Of a DNA stretch of 44,004 nt, positions 24,517 through 32,128 are shown in pieces. Every line of letters starts with the position of its first letter. Position 1 is the stretch's first letter. The notes under the pieces were generated by a model, which saw only the letters and a program-made list of their open reading frames with translations, was not told the DNA's origin and ran no database searches. Made by a program: the position numbers and the translations under genes. The stretch is from Firmicutes bacterium UBA6806. GTDB taxonomy: Bacteria; Bacillota; Clostridia; Peptostreptococcales; Acidaminobacteraceae. The stretch is from assembly GCA_002452745.1 (NCBI GenBank), contig DKFC01000018.1:1-44004 (forward strand), given 5' to 3'.

Positions 24517-25245
24517 CTATTCCGGCATAAAGGTTAGAACCTTGTTCAAAAACATTTTCAATTCAATGCTTTGAGGGTTATCCAACATAGATTTGGGCCC
24601 ATGTTCAACAATTTGGCCATTTTCCATGAAAATAATATAATCGGCAACGCTTTTTGCAAATCCAATTTCATGGGTGACAATAACAAAATCTTTTTTGTCC
24701 TCTGCCAGTTGCTTAATGGCGCTGAGCACTTCATAAGTCAGCACAGGGTCCAGTGACGACGTCGGTTCATCCAACAAGATAAGCTCTGGCTTAATGGCAA
24801 GCGCTCTGACAATAGACGCCCTTTGTGACTGGCCTCCGCTAATCTGATGCGGCAGTTTATGGGCATGTTCAATAAGCCCAAATCTCTCAAGGAGTTTCAT
24901 AACAGTTTCTATGACATCCTCCCGCCTCCTCTTATGAACTTTTTCAAGGACAAGCAAGATGTTGTCCAAGATAGAAAGATGGGCGAATAGATTGTGATCT
25001 TGAAAGACAAACCCCACACTCTTCCTGTAAGCATCTAACTTGCCGCTGCTCATAGAGCGTTCGTTGACGATGATTTCACCTTGCTGATAGGGTTCAAGCC
25101 CCGCTATCAATCTCAATAGTGTCGATTTCCCGCTTCCTGATGCCCCTAACAGTGCGAGTATCTGTATATTTTCAAGTCCTATATCAATATTGTTCAAGAC
25201 GATTTTATCGCCGTATAGCTTAGTCAAATGCTTTATTTCCAGCTT
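24517..25245 (-). CDS. Polar amino acid ABC transporter, ATP-binding protein
   Basis: This is the 242-residue ATPase of an amino-acid importer of the GlnQ/HisP type, acting at the inner membrane face. Walker A is GASGSGKSTLL, the Q-loop is VFQDHNLF, the signature is ISGGQSQRASIVRAL, and Walker B is LILLDEPTSSLD with a following VTHE switch His. All are intact. The start is the ATG at 25243-25245 with GGGAG 6 bases before it; the longer in-frame start adds 10 basic residues unlike the family. It is the last gene of msrB-SBP-permease-ATPase. The substrate is not visible; see the binding protein. Confidence 0.94.
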   Translation of the reverse strand, partial: KLEIKHLTKLYGDKIVLNNIDIGLENIQILALLGASGSGKSTLLRLIAGLEPYQQGEIIVNERSMSSGKLDAYRKSVGFVFQDHNLFAHLSILDNILLVLEKVHKRRREDVIETVMKLLERFGLIEHAHKLPHQISGGQSQRASIVRALAIKPELILLDEPTSSLDPVLTYEVLSAIKQLAEDKKDFVIVTHEIGFAKSVADYIIFMENGQIVEHGPKSMLDNPQSIELKMFLNKVLTFMPE

Positions 25246-25308
25246 CATATCCTGCTCCCGTTTTCTTAATCTCAATGCATTTCTTCAAATTGTCACAACA
25301 TCCAGTTT

Positions 25309-26067
25309 CTATATATTCGTGCCACTCTTGTAATTGACCTTCTGCTCCAGATACCTGACCAGTAAAATAAGTGGTACTGTGAGGAGCAAATATCCAGCAG
25401 CGACGATTACAAATCCCTCTGAATACTCATAACTTGCTGCCTGAACCGTTTTAATCGTGTTCAGGAACTCATCTGTTGACATGTAAGATAATAGAGCACT
25501 TCCCTTAATCGTCAGTGCAAATTGACCTGCCAACGGCGGTAAAATGCTAATCATCACCTGAGGAAACACCACATAACGGTAAGTTTGAAACTTCGTAAAG
25601 CCAAACATCTTTGCAGTCTGCCACTGGTTGATATGGATGGACTCCACAGCGCCTTTGTATATATCTGCAATATAAGCCCCTATATAAAGTGCCAATGTGA
25701 TGACCCCAACCCAGAATTTTGACCTCACACCAAATGCATTTCCAATATAATAGTAGGCCACAATGGCGATAACCACCAGTGGCGTTCCAAAGACAATCAT
25801 TTTGTGTATCTCTTGCAGGTTCCTGACGATTCCAAATCGAGAGGTACTCATCCAATAGAGTATAAGGCCCACGATAAGGGCCGCTAAAAGAGCCAACACG
25901 CTGATCGCTATGGTGGTTACCCATCCGTTAAAAATCACCTTTCGATACTGAATATAAGGTTCATAGCTCGTTCCTGATTCTAATGACTTGTATTTGACAT
26001 AATAAAAGAACAACGCATATAGTGATAACGCCGCTATAAAATTTGCAATCCGCTTAGCTGTCTTCAT
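25309..26067 (-). CDS. Polar amino acid ABC transporter, permease
   Basis: This is a 252-residue inner-membrane permease of the HisM/GlnP type, with about five hydrophobic segments. The family EAA-loop lies in the region AVESIHINQWQTAKMFGFTKFQTYRYVVFPQ, where it contacts the ATPase. The N terminus has one extra hydrophobic segment and a loop before the ABC-type core (residues 50 on). The ATG has GAGGT upstream. It lies between the binding-protein and ATPase genes; a strong hairpin in the spacer after the binding-protein gene may lower expression of permease and ATPase relative to it. One permease gene probably forms a homodimer. The substrate is unknown. Confidence 0.92.
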   Translation of the reverse strand: MKTAKRIANFIAALSLYALFFYYVKYKSLESGTSYEPYIQYRKVIFNGWVTTIAISVLALLAALIVGLILYWMSTSRFGIVRNLQEIHKMIVFGTPLVVIAIVAYYYIGNAFGVRSKFWVGVITLALYIGAYIADIYKGAVESIHINQWQTAKMFGFTKFQTYRYVVFPQVMISILPPLAGQFALTIKGSALLSYMSTDEFLNTIKTVQAASYEYSEGFVIVAAGYLLLTVPLILLVRYLEQKVNYKSGTNI

Positions 26068-26094
26068 ATTGCTACCTCAATTTCTAAAATAGGC

Positions 26095-26113
26095 GGGGAT
26101 GCATGGCATCCCC
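26095..26113 (-). promoter_or_regulatory. Intercistronic stem-loop between binding protein and permease genes
   Basis: GGGGATGC and GCATCCCC pair over 8 bp around a 3-nt loop. There is no U tract, so it is more likely an mRNA-stabilising or partial-stop element than a full terminator. Such hairpins after binding-protein genes often raise binding-protein yield over the membrane components. Confidence 0.6.
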
Positions 26114-26157
26114 TCACTTTCTGCAACTATTTCTCTCATGTGCACTTCTCACAATCC

Positions 26158-26958
26158 CTAGAAGAAAAACTCAAGTCCATATTGCTGGAATTCTTCCATT
26201 TTATCTTTTAAATACGTATTCCTTATATCGTCATAGGTTCCATCTGTCTTGGCTGTTTTAATAAACTCGTTGATTTGATTTCTAAGCTCATTTTCACCCT
26301 TTCTCATGGCGATTCCCCATCCCTTTGTATTTGGAAGCGGTTCCAAGATAGCTCTAGTTGTGTCCTTGTAGTTCTCGTGATGTCTGATAATTGAAAGCGG
26401 ATCGTAAATAAATACATCTGCATTTCCCTGAGCTACCTCAAGAACCGCACTGGCCTCTTCATCTATGTTCAGTATCTTCGCATTTGGAGCATTTGACGCG
26501 GCCCAAAGCGCTCCGATTGTTCCCGTCTTTGATGCAATTACCACATCACTGTTGTTGAGATCATCTGGCGACTGGACTTTTGAGTCTTTATAGACCAACA
26601 TCATGAGCTGACTGTTGGTATATGGGTCAGAAAAGTCAACGACTTTTTCACGTTCCTCTGTTATCGTCATCGAAGAGATGATAATATCTATATCGCCTTG
26701 TTCCAGCGCTGGAATTAAGCTCTGATATGGTGTGTCTATAATTTCTACATCTCTTCCGAGATATTTTCCAAGTGCCTCTGCCAACATCACTGATGCACCA
26801 GCAGGGTTTCCATCTGCATCTTTTGTTTCAAAAGGCGGATATTTTAATTCCATGCCCACTTTTAAGACGTTGTTCTCTGCCGAAGTGGCCTCTGGCTTTG
26901 AAGCACATCCAACTAAGACCAATACAGCTATCAGCATCAGTATTGTCAATTTTTTCAT
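26158..26958 (-). CDS. Amino acid ABC transporter substrate-binding lipoprotein
   Basis: This is a 266-residue type-3 solute-binding protein anchored outside the membrane. The signal sequence MKKLTILMLIAVLVLVGC ends in a lipobox (LVGC, Cys18). The ligand-domain features are ELKYPPFETKDADGNPAG, IDIIISSMTITEEREKVVDF and SKTGTIGALWAAS. They resemble cystine, glutamine or other polar-amino-acid binders, but I cannot name a ligand. GGAGG precedes the ATG. It follows msrB by 26 bases, so the operon starts with msrB. That pairing would suit methionine sulfoxide or a sulfur amino acid as ligand; this is speculative. Confidence 0.92.
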   Translation of the reverse strand: MKKLTILMLIAVLVLVGCASKPEATSAENNVLKVGMELKYPPFETKDADGNPAGASVMLAEALGKYLGRDVEIIDTPYQSLIPALEQGDIDIIISSMTITEEREKVVDFSDPYTNSQLMMLVYKDSKVQSPDDLNNSDVVIASKTGTIGALWAASNAPNAKILNIDEEASAVLEVAQGNADVFIYDPLSIIRHHENYKDTTRAILEPLPNTKGWGIAMRKGENELRNQINEFIKTAKTDGTYDDIRNTYLKDKMEEFQQYGLEFFF

Positions 26959-26984
26959 GATAAGCCTCCATTCATTTTTATAAC

Positions 26985-27473
26985 TTAATCCTCAAATAAA
27001 TACATGTACGCCTCATACCCCAGTGCCTTCATTTGTTCTTTGGGGATAAATTTGATTGCCGCAGAGTTTATACAATAACGCAGCCCTGTGGGTTCAATCC
27101 CATCGTCAAAGACATGACCCAAATGTGCATCTGAATAGGCACCTCTGACCTCAACTCGCTCCATAAAGTGACTGAAGTCCTTCTCATAGGAGACTTCTGT
27201 TGCCTCAATGGGCTTCGTGAAGCTAGGCCAGCCACATCCTGCGTCAAATTTGTCCTTTGATGAAAACAGTGGCTTTCCAGAGATTATATCCACATAGATT
27301 CCCTCTTCTTCATGATCCCAGTAGGCATTGTAAAAGGGCCTTTCTGTGGCGTTGAATTGAGTCACCTCAACAGACAGTTCACTGACCTTTGAAAGTCGGT
27401 CTTGCTTCTCTGATTCTGGCATTCTCACCTCTGTTTTTTTGGCCTCAATGAGTTCTTTCAGCTTTGTTATCAT
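26985..27473 (-). CDS. msrB: Peptide methionine sulfoxide reductase B
   Basis: MsrB reduces the R epimer of methionine sulfoxide. The 162-residue protein has GCGWPSF near residue 80, a run of conserved VRGAYSDAHLGHVFDDG, and the catalytic Cys in LRYCINSAAIKFIP. There is no selenocysteine. The N-terminal 40 residues carry the helical extension common in bacterial MsrB; the CxxC zinc-binding pairs of some forms are absent. AGGAGG lies 6-7 bases before the ATG. It is the first gene of an operon with an amino-acid ABC importer 26 bases downstream. It is far from msrA (813-1286), so the two reductases are controlled separately. Confidence 0.95.
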   Translation of the reverse strand: MITKLKELIEAKKTEVRMPESEKQDRLSKVSELSVEVTQFNATERPFYNAYWDHEEEGIYVDIISGKPLFSSKDKFDAGCGWPSFTKPIEATEVSYEKDFSHFMERVEVRGAYSDAHLGHVFDDGIEPTGLRYCINSAAIKFIPKEQMKALGYEAYMYLFED

Positions 27474-27650
27474 ATTATCCTCCTCATCAAACTCTGATTT
27501 ATCTATACCCTGATAAATGTATTGCTAACGAAAAATCTCAGCATAGATATTTATGAAAATTAACATATGATTTTATCCCTCTCCCTTTTTCAGCGTCTCT
27601 AAATCTGTTACTATCAAATTATGCTGTAATGTTAATGTTCCAATTTATGA

Positions 27651-27688
27651 GAGACATGCACTGAGATTTCTATGTCTCCTTTGAGACA
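27651..27688 (+). promoter_or_regulatory. Two mutually exclusive hairpins in the lipA leader
   Basis: In the leader of lipA, GAGACAT (27651-27657) can pair with ATGTCTC (27672-27678). Alternatively TGTCTC (27673-27678) can pair with GAGACA (27683-27688) with a 4-base loop. The middle strand is shared, so the two folds exclude each other. No terminator or covered ribosome site is evident, and the sites lie about 25-60 bases before the ATG. It could be an operator dyad instead. The rest of the 238-base gap between msrB and lipA shows no more that I recognise. Confidence 0.35.
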
Positions 27689-27711
27689 AATTTATAGAAC
27701 GGAGTAAAAAG

Positions 27712-28614
27712 ATGACTCATTCACCTTTAAAGCGAAAACCACAGTGGCTAAAAGTTAAAATCCAAAATCCAAAAAACCTCAATCACGTGAACAGTTTGAT
27801 TCAATCACTCAATCTCAATACCGTTTGTCATGGTGCAAACTGTCCCAACCGTCTGGAGTGCTTTTCGAAAAAAACGGCAACTTTTATGATTCTGGGAAGC
27901 ATTTGTTCAAGACATTGCAAGTTCTGCAACATAGAAAGCGGAAAACTTCTGCCGCCAGATTTGGGAGAGCCGTTCAGAGTTGCAGAGGCAGTTAAGTCAC
28001 TGGAACTTAAACACGCTGTGGTTACCTCCGTCACGAGAGATGATTTAAGCGATGGCGGCGCCGAGCATTTTGCACAGACCATCAAGGCCATTCGAGCATC
28101 CTCACCCAGCACCATTATCGAAGTTCTCATTCCAGATTTCAACGGCAGTCTGGACGCACTCAAAGTCGTTCTAAACGCGAAGCCACATATTGTCAATCAC
28201 AATGTCGAAACAGTTTCAAGACTTTACCAGAGCATCCGTCCCGAAGCAGATTACGAGCAAAGTCTAACTTTGTTGTCACGTATCAAGGAATATGGGGCAG
28301 GGATCTTTTCAAAATCCGGTTTTATGTTGGGTCTTGGGGAATTGGATTCTGAAGTGAAGCCGCTAATTGATGACTTGTATGCAGCTCACGTGGACATTCT
28401 GACAATTGGTCAGTACCTACCACCTTCTGAGCAACACGCACCTTTAAATGCTTATATTCATCCAGATCAATTTGATGCATACGGTCAATACGCCAGTGAA
28501 ATTGGGATTTCTAGCGTTGCTTCATCACCTTTGGTCAGGAGTTCTTATAACGCCCTTGATGTTTTTAAAAAGTTGACCTGTGCCTCTACAGATGAAACCA
28601 CCCTTGGAAATTAG
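27712..28614 (+). CDS. lipA: Lipoyl synthase
   Basis: LipA is a radical SAM enzyme that inserts two sulfur atoms into octanoyl-protein to make lipoyl groups. It has two [4Fe-4S] clusters. The auxiliary-cluster motif C-X4-C-X5-C reads CHGANCPNRLEC and the SAM-cluster motif C-X3-C-X2-C reads CSRHCKFC. The C-terminal RSSY motif is present (VRSSYNA). The length of 300 is typical. The ATG at 27712 has GGAG about 9 bases upstream. It stands alone, without lipB or lplA, and the leader has alternative hairpins. In fermenting clostridia the product serves glycine cleavage H protein or 2-oxo acid dehydrogenases, but none is in the window. Confidence 0.97.
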   Translation: MTHSPLKRKPQWLKVKIQNPKNLNHVNSLIQSLNLNTVCHGANCPNRLECFSKKTATFMILGSICSRHCKFCNIESGKLLPPDLGEPFRVAEAVKSLELKHAVVTSVTRDDLSDGGAEHFAQTIKAIRASSPSTIIEVLIPDFNGSLDALKVVLNAKPHIVNHNVETVSRLYQSIRPEADYEQSLTLLSRIKEYGAGIFSKSGFMLGLGELDSEVKPLIDDLYAAHVDILTIGQYLPPSEQHAPLNAYIHPDQFDAYGQYASEIGISSVASSPLVRSSYNALDVFKKLTCASTDETTLGN

Positions 28615-28634
28615 AAATTATCACGTCTCTACAG

Positions 28635-28663
28635 TTGAATATCCCATGATTTTACTTTAAAAT
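28635..28663 (+). promoter_or_regulatory. Sigma-A type promoter of degV
   Basis: TTGAAT (28635-28640), 17 bases, then TAAAAT (28658-28663), 25 bases before the degV ATG at 28689. Confidence 0.65.
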
Positions 28664-28688
28664 AGTAGTTGAACTAGGAGGGTAAACT

Positions 28689-29567
28689 ATGAGTATCATC
28701 ATCATCACAGATTCCTGCTGTGATTTGCCACTGACTTATGTGGAAGCTAATCAGGATATACTCGAGGTCCTCGGTATGCCAGTACATATAAATGGTGAAG
28801 ACTACATTGACGATCTTGGACAGACTTTGAGTCATGACACCTTTTATGAATACCTTAGAAATGGCATTATGCCTTCGACTTCACAAATAAACGCCTATCG
28901 CTTCGAAGAAGCTTTTAAGCGAAATATTGAACTGGGACATGAAATTTTATATATAGGATTTACTTCCGGCATGAGCGGAACCTATAATAGCTCTTGTGTC
29001 GCTCGTACGTTGATACAAGAGGAATACCCCGATGCCAGAATCGAGCTTGTCGATACGCTATCGGCGTCTATTGGTCAAGGTGCCATTATAGTTGAAGCAA
29101 TAAAGAAACTTAGAAAGGGCATTGATCTTCTGACACTTAGAGATTGGGTTCTAGATAACAAATTGAATTTTAATCACTGGTTTGGAGTTGACGATTTAAA
29201 TTATCTAAAAAATGGCGGCAGAATCTCCGCCGCAACCGCCATCGTTGGCAATGTGCTCAATGTCAAACCTACGCTAATTGTCGATCATGAGGGAAAACTC
29301 AAAACTTACGGAAATGTACGTGGGCGTAAAAAATCTATGGCCTTTCTCGTCTCAAAGTTAATAGAACACTGCACTGAAATCGAAAATACCAGCATCATCA
29401 TCGGACATGGCAATTGCCCTGAAGATGCAGATGCTATCAAGGAATTGGTTTTATCAAAAGCAACACCTGCCGAAATTATTGTCTCAGAGCTTTCTATGAC
29501 GATTGCCTCTCATGTTGGCCCAAATATGATTGCAATGGCCTTTTTGGGAGATCAGAGAGAGCCCTGA
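28689..29567 (+). CDS. DegV family protein (fatty-acid binding)
   Basis: This is a 292-residue protein of the DegV/FakB family. Members bind one fatty acid in a tunnel between two alpha/beta domains, and FakB proteins present it to the kinase FakA. Family marks are the N-terminal IIITDSCCDLP, the TSQ in MPSTSQINAY and FTSGMSGTYNS. The later block is VDDLNYLKNGGRISAATAIVG. No fakA gene is near, so the partner is elsewhere or the protein is an unassigned member. GGAGGGT precedes the ATG and a good promoter lies directly upstream. A long hairpin (29583-29626) follows. Confidence 0.92.
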   Translation: MSIIIITDSCCDLPLTYVEANQDILEVLGMPVHINGEDYIDDLGQTLSHDTFYEYLRNGIMPSTSQINAYRFEEAFKRNIELGHEILYIGFTSGMSGTYNSSCVARTLIQEEYPDARIELVDTLSASIGQGAIIVEAIKKLRKGIDLLTLRDWVLDNKLNFNHWFGVDDLNYLKNGGRISAATAIVGNVLNVKPTLIVDHEGKLKTYGNVRGRKKSMAFLVSKLIEHCTEIENTSIIIGHGNCPEDADAIKELVLSKATPAEIIVSELSMTIASHVGPNMIAMAFLGDQREP

Positions 29568-29582
29568 TTTTTTTAGAACTGA

Positions 29583-29626
29583 TATTCAATAACCGACTCA
29601 ATTATTGACGATTCGGTTATTGAATA
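29583..29626. terminator. Long hairpin between convergent degV and amidohydrolase genes
   Basis: TATTCAATAACCGA (29583-29596) and TCGGTTATTGAATA (29613-29626) pair perfectly over 14 bp with a 16-nt loop. The right arm includes the amidohydrolase stop codon. Neither side has a clear T run, so it may act by stability or as a weak bidirectional terminator. Confidence 0.65.
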
Positions 29627-31356
29627 CACTCAAATTTGCTCAGGCAATCATGCCCATAATCTTTTTTTTGAATTATCATCTCCCAAAGAGCTTTAGCTGT
29701 CCTTGTTTTTTGAGTCTTGGGGTCAATATAAAGCATTGTTCCCACAGCATGGGTGATGAACTTATTGATGCGTTCAGCATGCGTCAATACATAATTTGTG
29801 CTCAATAAATGGTCATAGTAATCCATATACAGCAGTGAATACAAATACGTCACTGCATCTATTTTGTTAGGAGCAAGCGTCACGATGCCTTTTGTCTTTT
29901 TTGGGTGCACTAAAATAGGGATTCTTAAGGATTGAAGTTTTATAAGAAGCTGTTCGTTGAACATCGATTCAAATGCTTTTCCATATATATTTACATATAA
30001 GCAGATAGCGTCTACTCTGATGTTATGAACACAGTAGTCAATTTCCTCAATTGCTCTATCTGAATCTTCCGAATCAATGATGCCGCAACTTCTGAATTGC
30101 TTGGGCGCATTTGCCTTCATAGTCTCAACATTATCATTAAAACATCTTATAATCGACCAAATATCAGGTTGAGACATTTCCCAAATTGGGTTGTCATCCA
30201 TAACAAGATAGCCAATTGATTTGCCATTCTTCTTCAACTGCTCTTTAAGCTCATTAAAATCCCACTGTGTCATTTGAACCTTTTCATTATCATCAGCCCG
30301 TTTCCCATATGCCTCTATCACTTCAATAGGATTTCCATGCAAATGTATTGATTTGCGCTCAAAATCAGTTGTTTTGAATCCATTTCCGGTTTTTATCGGA
30401 TTAAATGACACTTTTTCTGATCTAAAAATTCTCTTTGCATTGTTGATAAAAATATTCTCAAACTGCTGTTCAGATAAATCTGCCTTCATGAATTCTTTTA
30501 CGAAGTACTTGTATTTAGTTGGCGCCCAGCACAAATCACTGCCAAATACTAAGTGATTTGAACCAAAGAACTCAAGCGCCTGTGGCAGCGCATCCTCTGG
30601 ATATGCAATAAGCGACGTATCGGCAAACAACTGATGTCTCCAGCTATCGAATTCCATTTGAATATGAGGGTTTTCAATGCTCAAATCGCTGATCACCGTC
30701 TCAATTACCGCTGGCAAAACACCACCTCCATGTGATAAAACAAAGCGGATATCTGGGTATTTTTTATGATAGCCACTTCTTAAAAAATCAACTATTGTTC
30801 TAGTTGTGTCCATCCTGAACATATAGGTATAGTTCAAAAGCATGTACTGCTCTGCATCAATAGGTGATGTTGGATGAATATAGATAACGACCTTTCTCTT
30901 ATTAGCTTCTTCAAAAAATGGAGCAAAACTAGGATCTCCTAAGTAATAGCCTCCTAAATTACTCAAAATTCCGAGTCCATCCATATGCAACTCATCTATT
31001 GCATATTTAAGCTCTAATACTGCTTTTTCTACATCTGGCAACGGTACAACACCAAATCCTCCAAGTTTTTCAGGATATTCTTTAATTAACCCTGACATAT
31101 AATTGTTGATTTGCCTGCAAAGCATACTACTTTTCACATTATCTCCAAAATAGACACCCGGTGTAGATATTGACATAACCACTTTTCTCATATTAATTTT
31201 TTCCATCCAGCCAAGCATTTTATTTACAGACCATTTTGGATGTGACAACCCGTTAACTTTCTCATATCCTGCCTCTTTACATGCTTTTTCGTAAAAATCA
31301 GGATTAATATGATGATGCGTGTCCCATTTTGTAAATGAATCAATTTTTCTGTCCAT
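29617..31356 (-). CDS. Tandem-duplicated amidohydrolase-2 family (ACMSD-like) protein
   Basis: This 579-residue protein has two amidohydrolase-2 related halves. The N-terminal half (1-320) has a complete metal set: HxH at His14 and His16, His161 in IYIHPTSP, His209 in VLSHGGG, and Asp274 in GSDLCW. The C-terminal half (about 380-560) repeats part of the fold: PILVHP (His484) and VLTHAE (His526) align with IYIHPTS and VLSHGG. It lacks an HxH start and GSD end, so it is probably not catalytic. Relatives include ACMSD and other decarboxylases or hydrolases of aromatic acids; the substrate is unknown. It is transcribed divergently from a TetR gene, so it is probably its target. Confidence 0.8.
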   Translation of the reverse strand: MDRKIDSFTKWDTHHHINPDFYEKACKEAGYEKVNGLSHPKWSVNKMLGWMEKINMRKVVMSISTPGVYFGDNVKSSMLCRQINNYMSGLIKEYPEKLGGFGVVPLPDVEKAVLELKYAIDELHMDGLGILSNLGGYYLGDPSFAPFFEEANKRKVVIYIHPTSPIDAEQYMLLNYTYMFRMDTTRTIVDFLRSGYHKKYPDIRFVLSHGGGVLPAVIETVISDLSIENPHIQMEFDSWRHQLFADTSLIAYPEDALPQALEFFGSNHLVFGSDLCWAPTKYKYFVKEFMKADLSEQQFENIFINNAKRIFRSEKVSFNPIKTGNGFKTTDFERKSIHLHGNPIEVIEAYGKRADDNEKVQMTQWDFNELKEQLKKNGKSIGYLVMDDNPIWEMSQPDIWSIIRCFNDNVETMKANAPKQFRSCGIIDSEDSDRAIEEIDYCVHNIRVDAICLYVNIYGKAFESMFNEQLLIKLQSLRIPILVHPKKTKGIVTLAPNKIDAVTYLYSLLYMDYYDHLLSTNYVLTHAERINKFITHAVGTMLYIDPKTQKTRTAKALWEMIIQKKDYGHDCLSKFECIQ

Positions 31357-31404
31357 TAGAATTCTCCTTTCAAACTTTTTATACTAAATTCGTATTTTAA
31401 GTTT

Positions 31405-31433
31405 ATAATATAGTTTCACTATTCATTTGTCAA
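31405..31433 (-). promoter_or_regulatory. Promoter of the amidohydrolase gene
   Basis: On the minus strand TTGACA (31428-31433), 17 bases, TATTAT (31405-31410). A near-consensus sigma-A promoter about 50 bases before the ATG. Confidence 0.85.
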
Positions 31434-31434
31434 C

Positions 31435-31472
31435 ACTTTATATACTTTATGCCTCTGTATAGTTTATAAAGT
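31435..31472. promoter_or_regulatory. Candidate TetR operator between divergent promoters
   Basis: Between the two -35 boxes lies an imperfect dyad. Outer arms are ACTTTATA (31435-31442) and TATAAAGT (31465-31472); inner arms are TATAC (31441-31445) and GTATA (31457-31461). The position allows one regulator dimer to block both promoters. The TetR at 31526 is the obvious candidate. Confidence 0.5.
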
Positions 31473-31501
31473 TTGACTTTTGTGCAAGATTCTTTTATAA
31501 T
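31473..31501 (+). promoter_or_regulatory. Promoter of tetR-mnmA
   Basis: TTGACT (31473-31478), 17 bases, TATAAT (31496-31501), 24 bases before the TetR ATG. A near-perfect sigma-A promoter. Confidence 0.88.
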
Positions 31502-31525
31502 AGCATTGATTAAGGGGGAAAAAAG

Positions 31526-32128
31526 ATGAATGGTCACGACAGGCGACGTCATAAAAAAATGCTGGAAATAAAATTGGCTACCTTTGCTCTATGTAATCAA
31601 TATGGTGTTCACAAGGTTTCAGTTGATGAAATCGCTGACAACGCAAATGTATCAAAAGCAACTATATACAATTATTTTGGTTCAAAAGAAGAACTAATTG
31701 ATGCTGTAACCGCAGATACCCTTGAAAAGATTATTAAGGATACAAGTGAGCTTATTGATCGGGATGGTGATTTCTTTGAAAAACTAGAAGCCATTATGAC
31801 AATTAAATTCGCATCTGTTGCCACAATGAAAGGCGACTTTTTAAACGAGATCTTTTCAGACAGCAGCAACGCTTCTTTAAAAAAATATAACACTGAAATC
31901 AAATCACTTATGCTCAAATTTTTTCAGCAGGGAAAAGAACAAGGATACATCGACTTTTCCACTGATAATGAACTTTTGTATACTTACAGTGAAATCTTTA
32001 ACTCAGGATTTCAGGTCATGTACGCATCTGGCAAACTTCAGCTTATTGATTCAGTCCCTTTTAAACAACTGATTCAATTATATTTTTACGGTATTATTCA
32101 AGATAAAAAAAATGAGGAAATTCAATGA
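31526..32128 (+). CDS. TetR/AcrR family transcriptional regulator
   Basis: This is a 200-residue TetR-type repressor. The N-terminal DNA-binding helix-turn-helix reads VSVDEIADNANVSKATIYNY and is followed by FGSKEELIDA. The C-terminal ligand domain is not diagnostic. AAGGGGG lies 7 bases before the ATG. It is divergent from the tandem amidohydrolase and shares a 169-base intergenic region with two strong promoters and a dyad. It overlaps mnmA by 4 bases (ATGA), so both are made from one mRNA and the second is translationally coupled. The likely regulon is the amidohydrolase and tetR-mnmA itself. Confidence 0.92.
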   Translation: MNGHDRRRHKKMLEIKLATFALCNQYGVHKVSVDEIADNANVSKATIYNYFGSKEELIDAVTADTLEKIIKDTSELIDRDGDFFEKLEAIMTIKFASVATMKGDFLNEIFSDSSNASLKKYNTEIKSLMLKFFQQGKEQGYIDFSTDNELLYTYSEIFNSGFQVMYASGKLQLIDSVPFKQLIQLYFYGIIQDKKNEEIQ

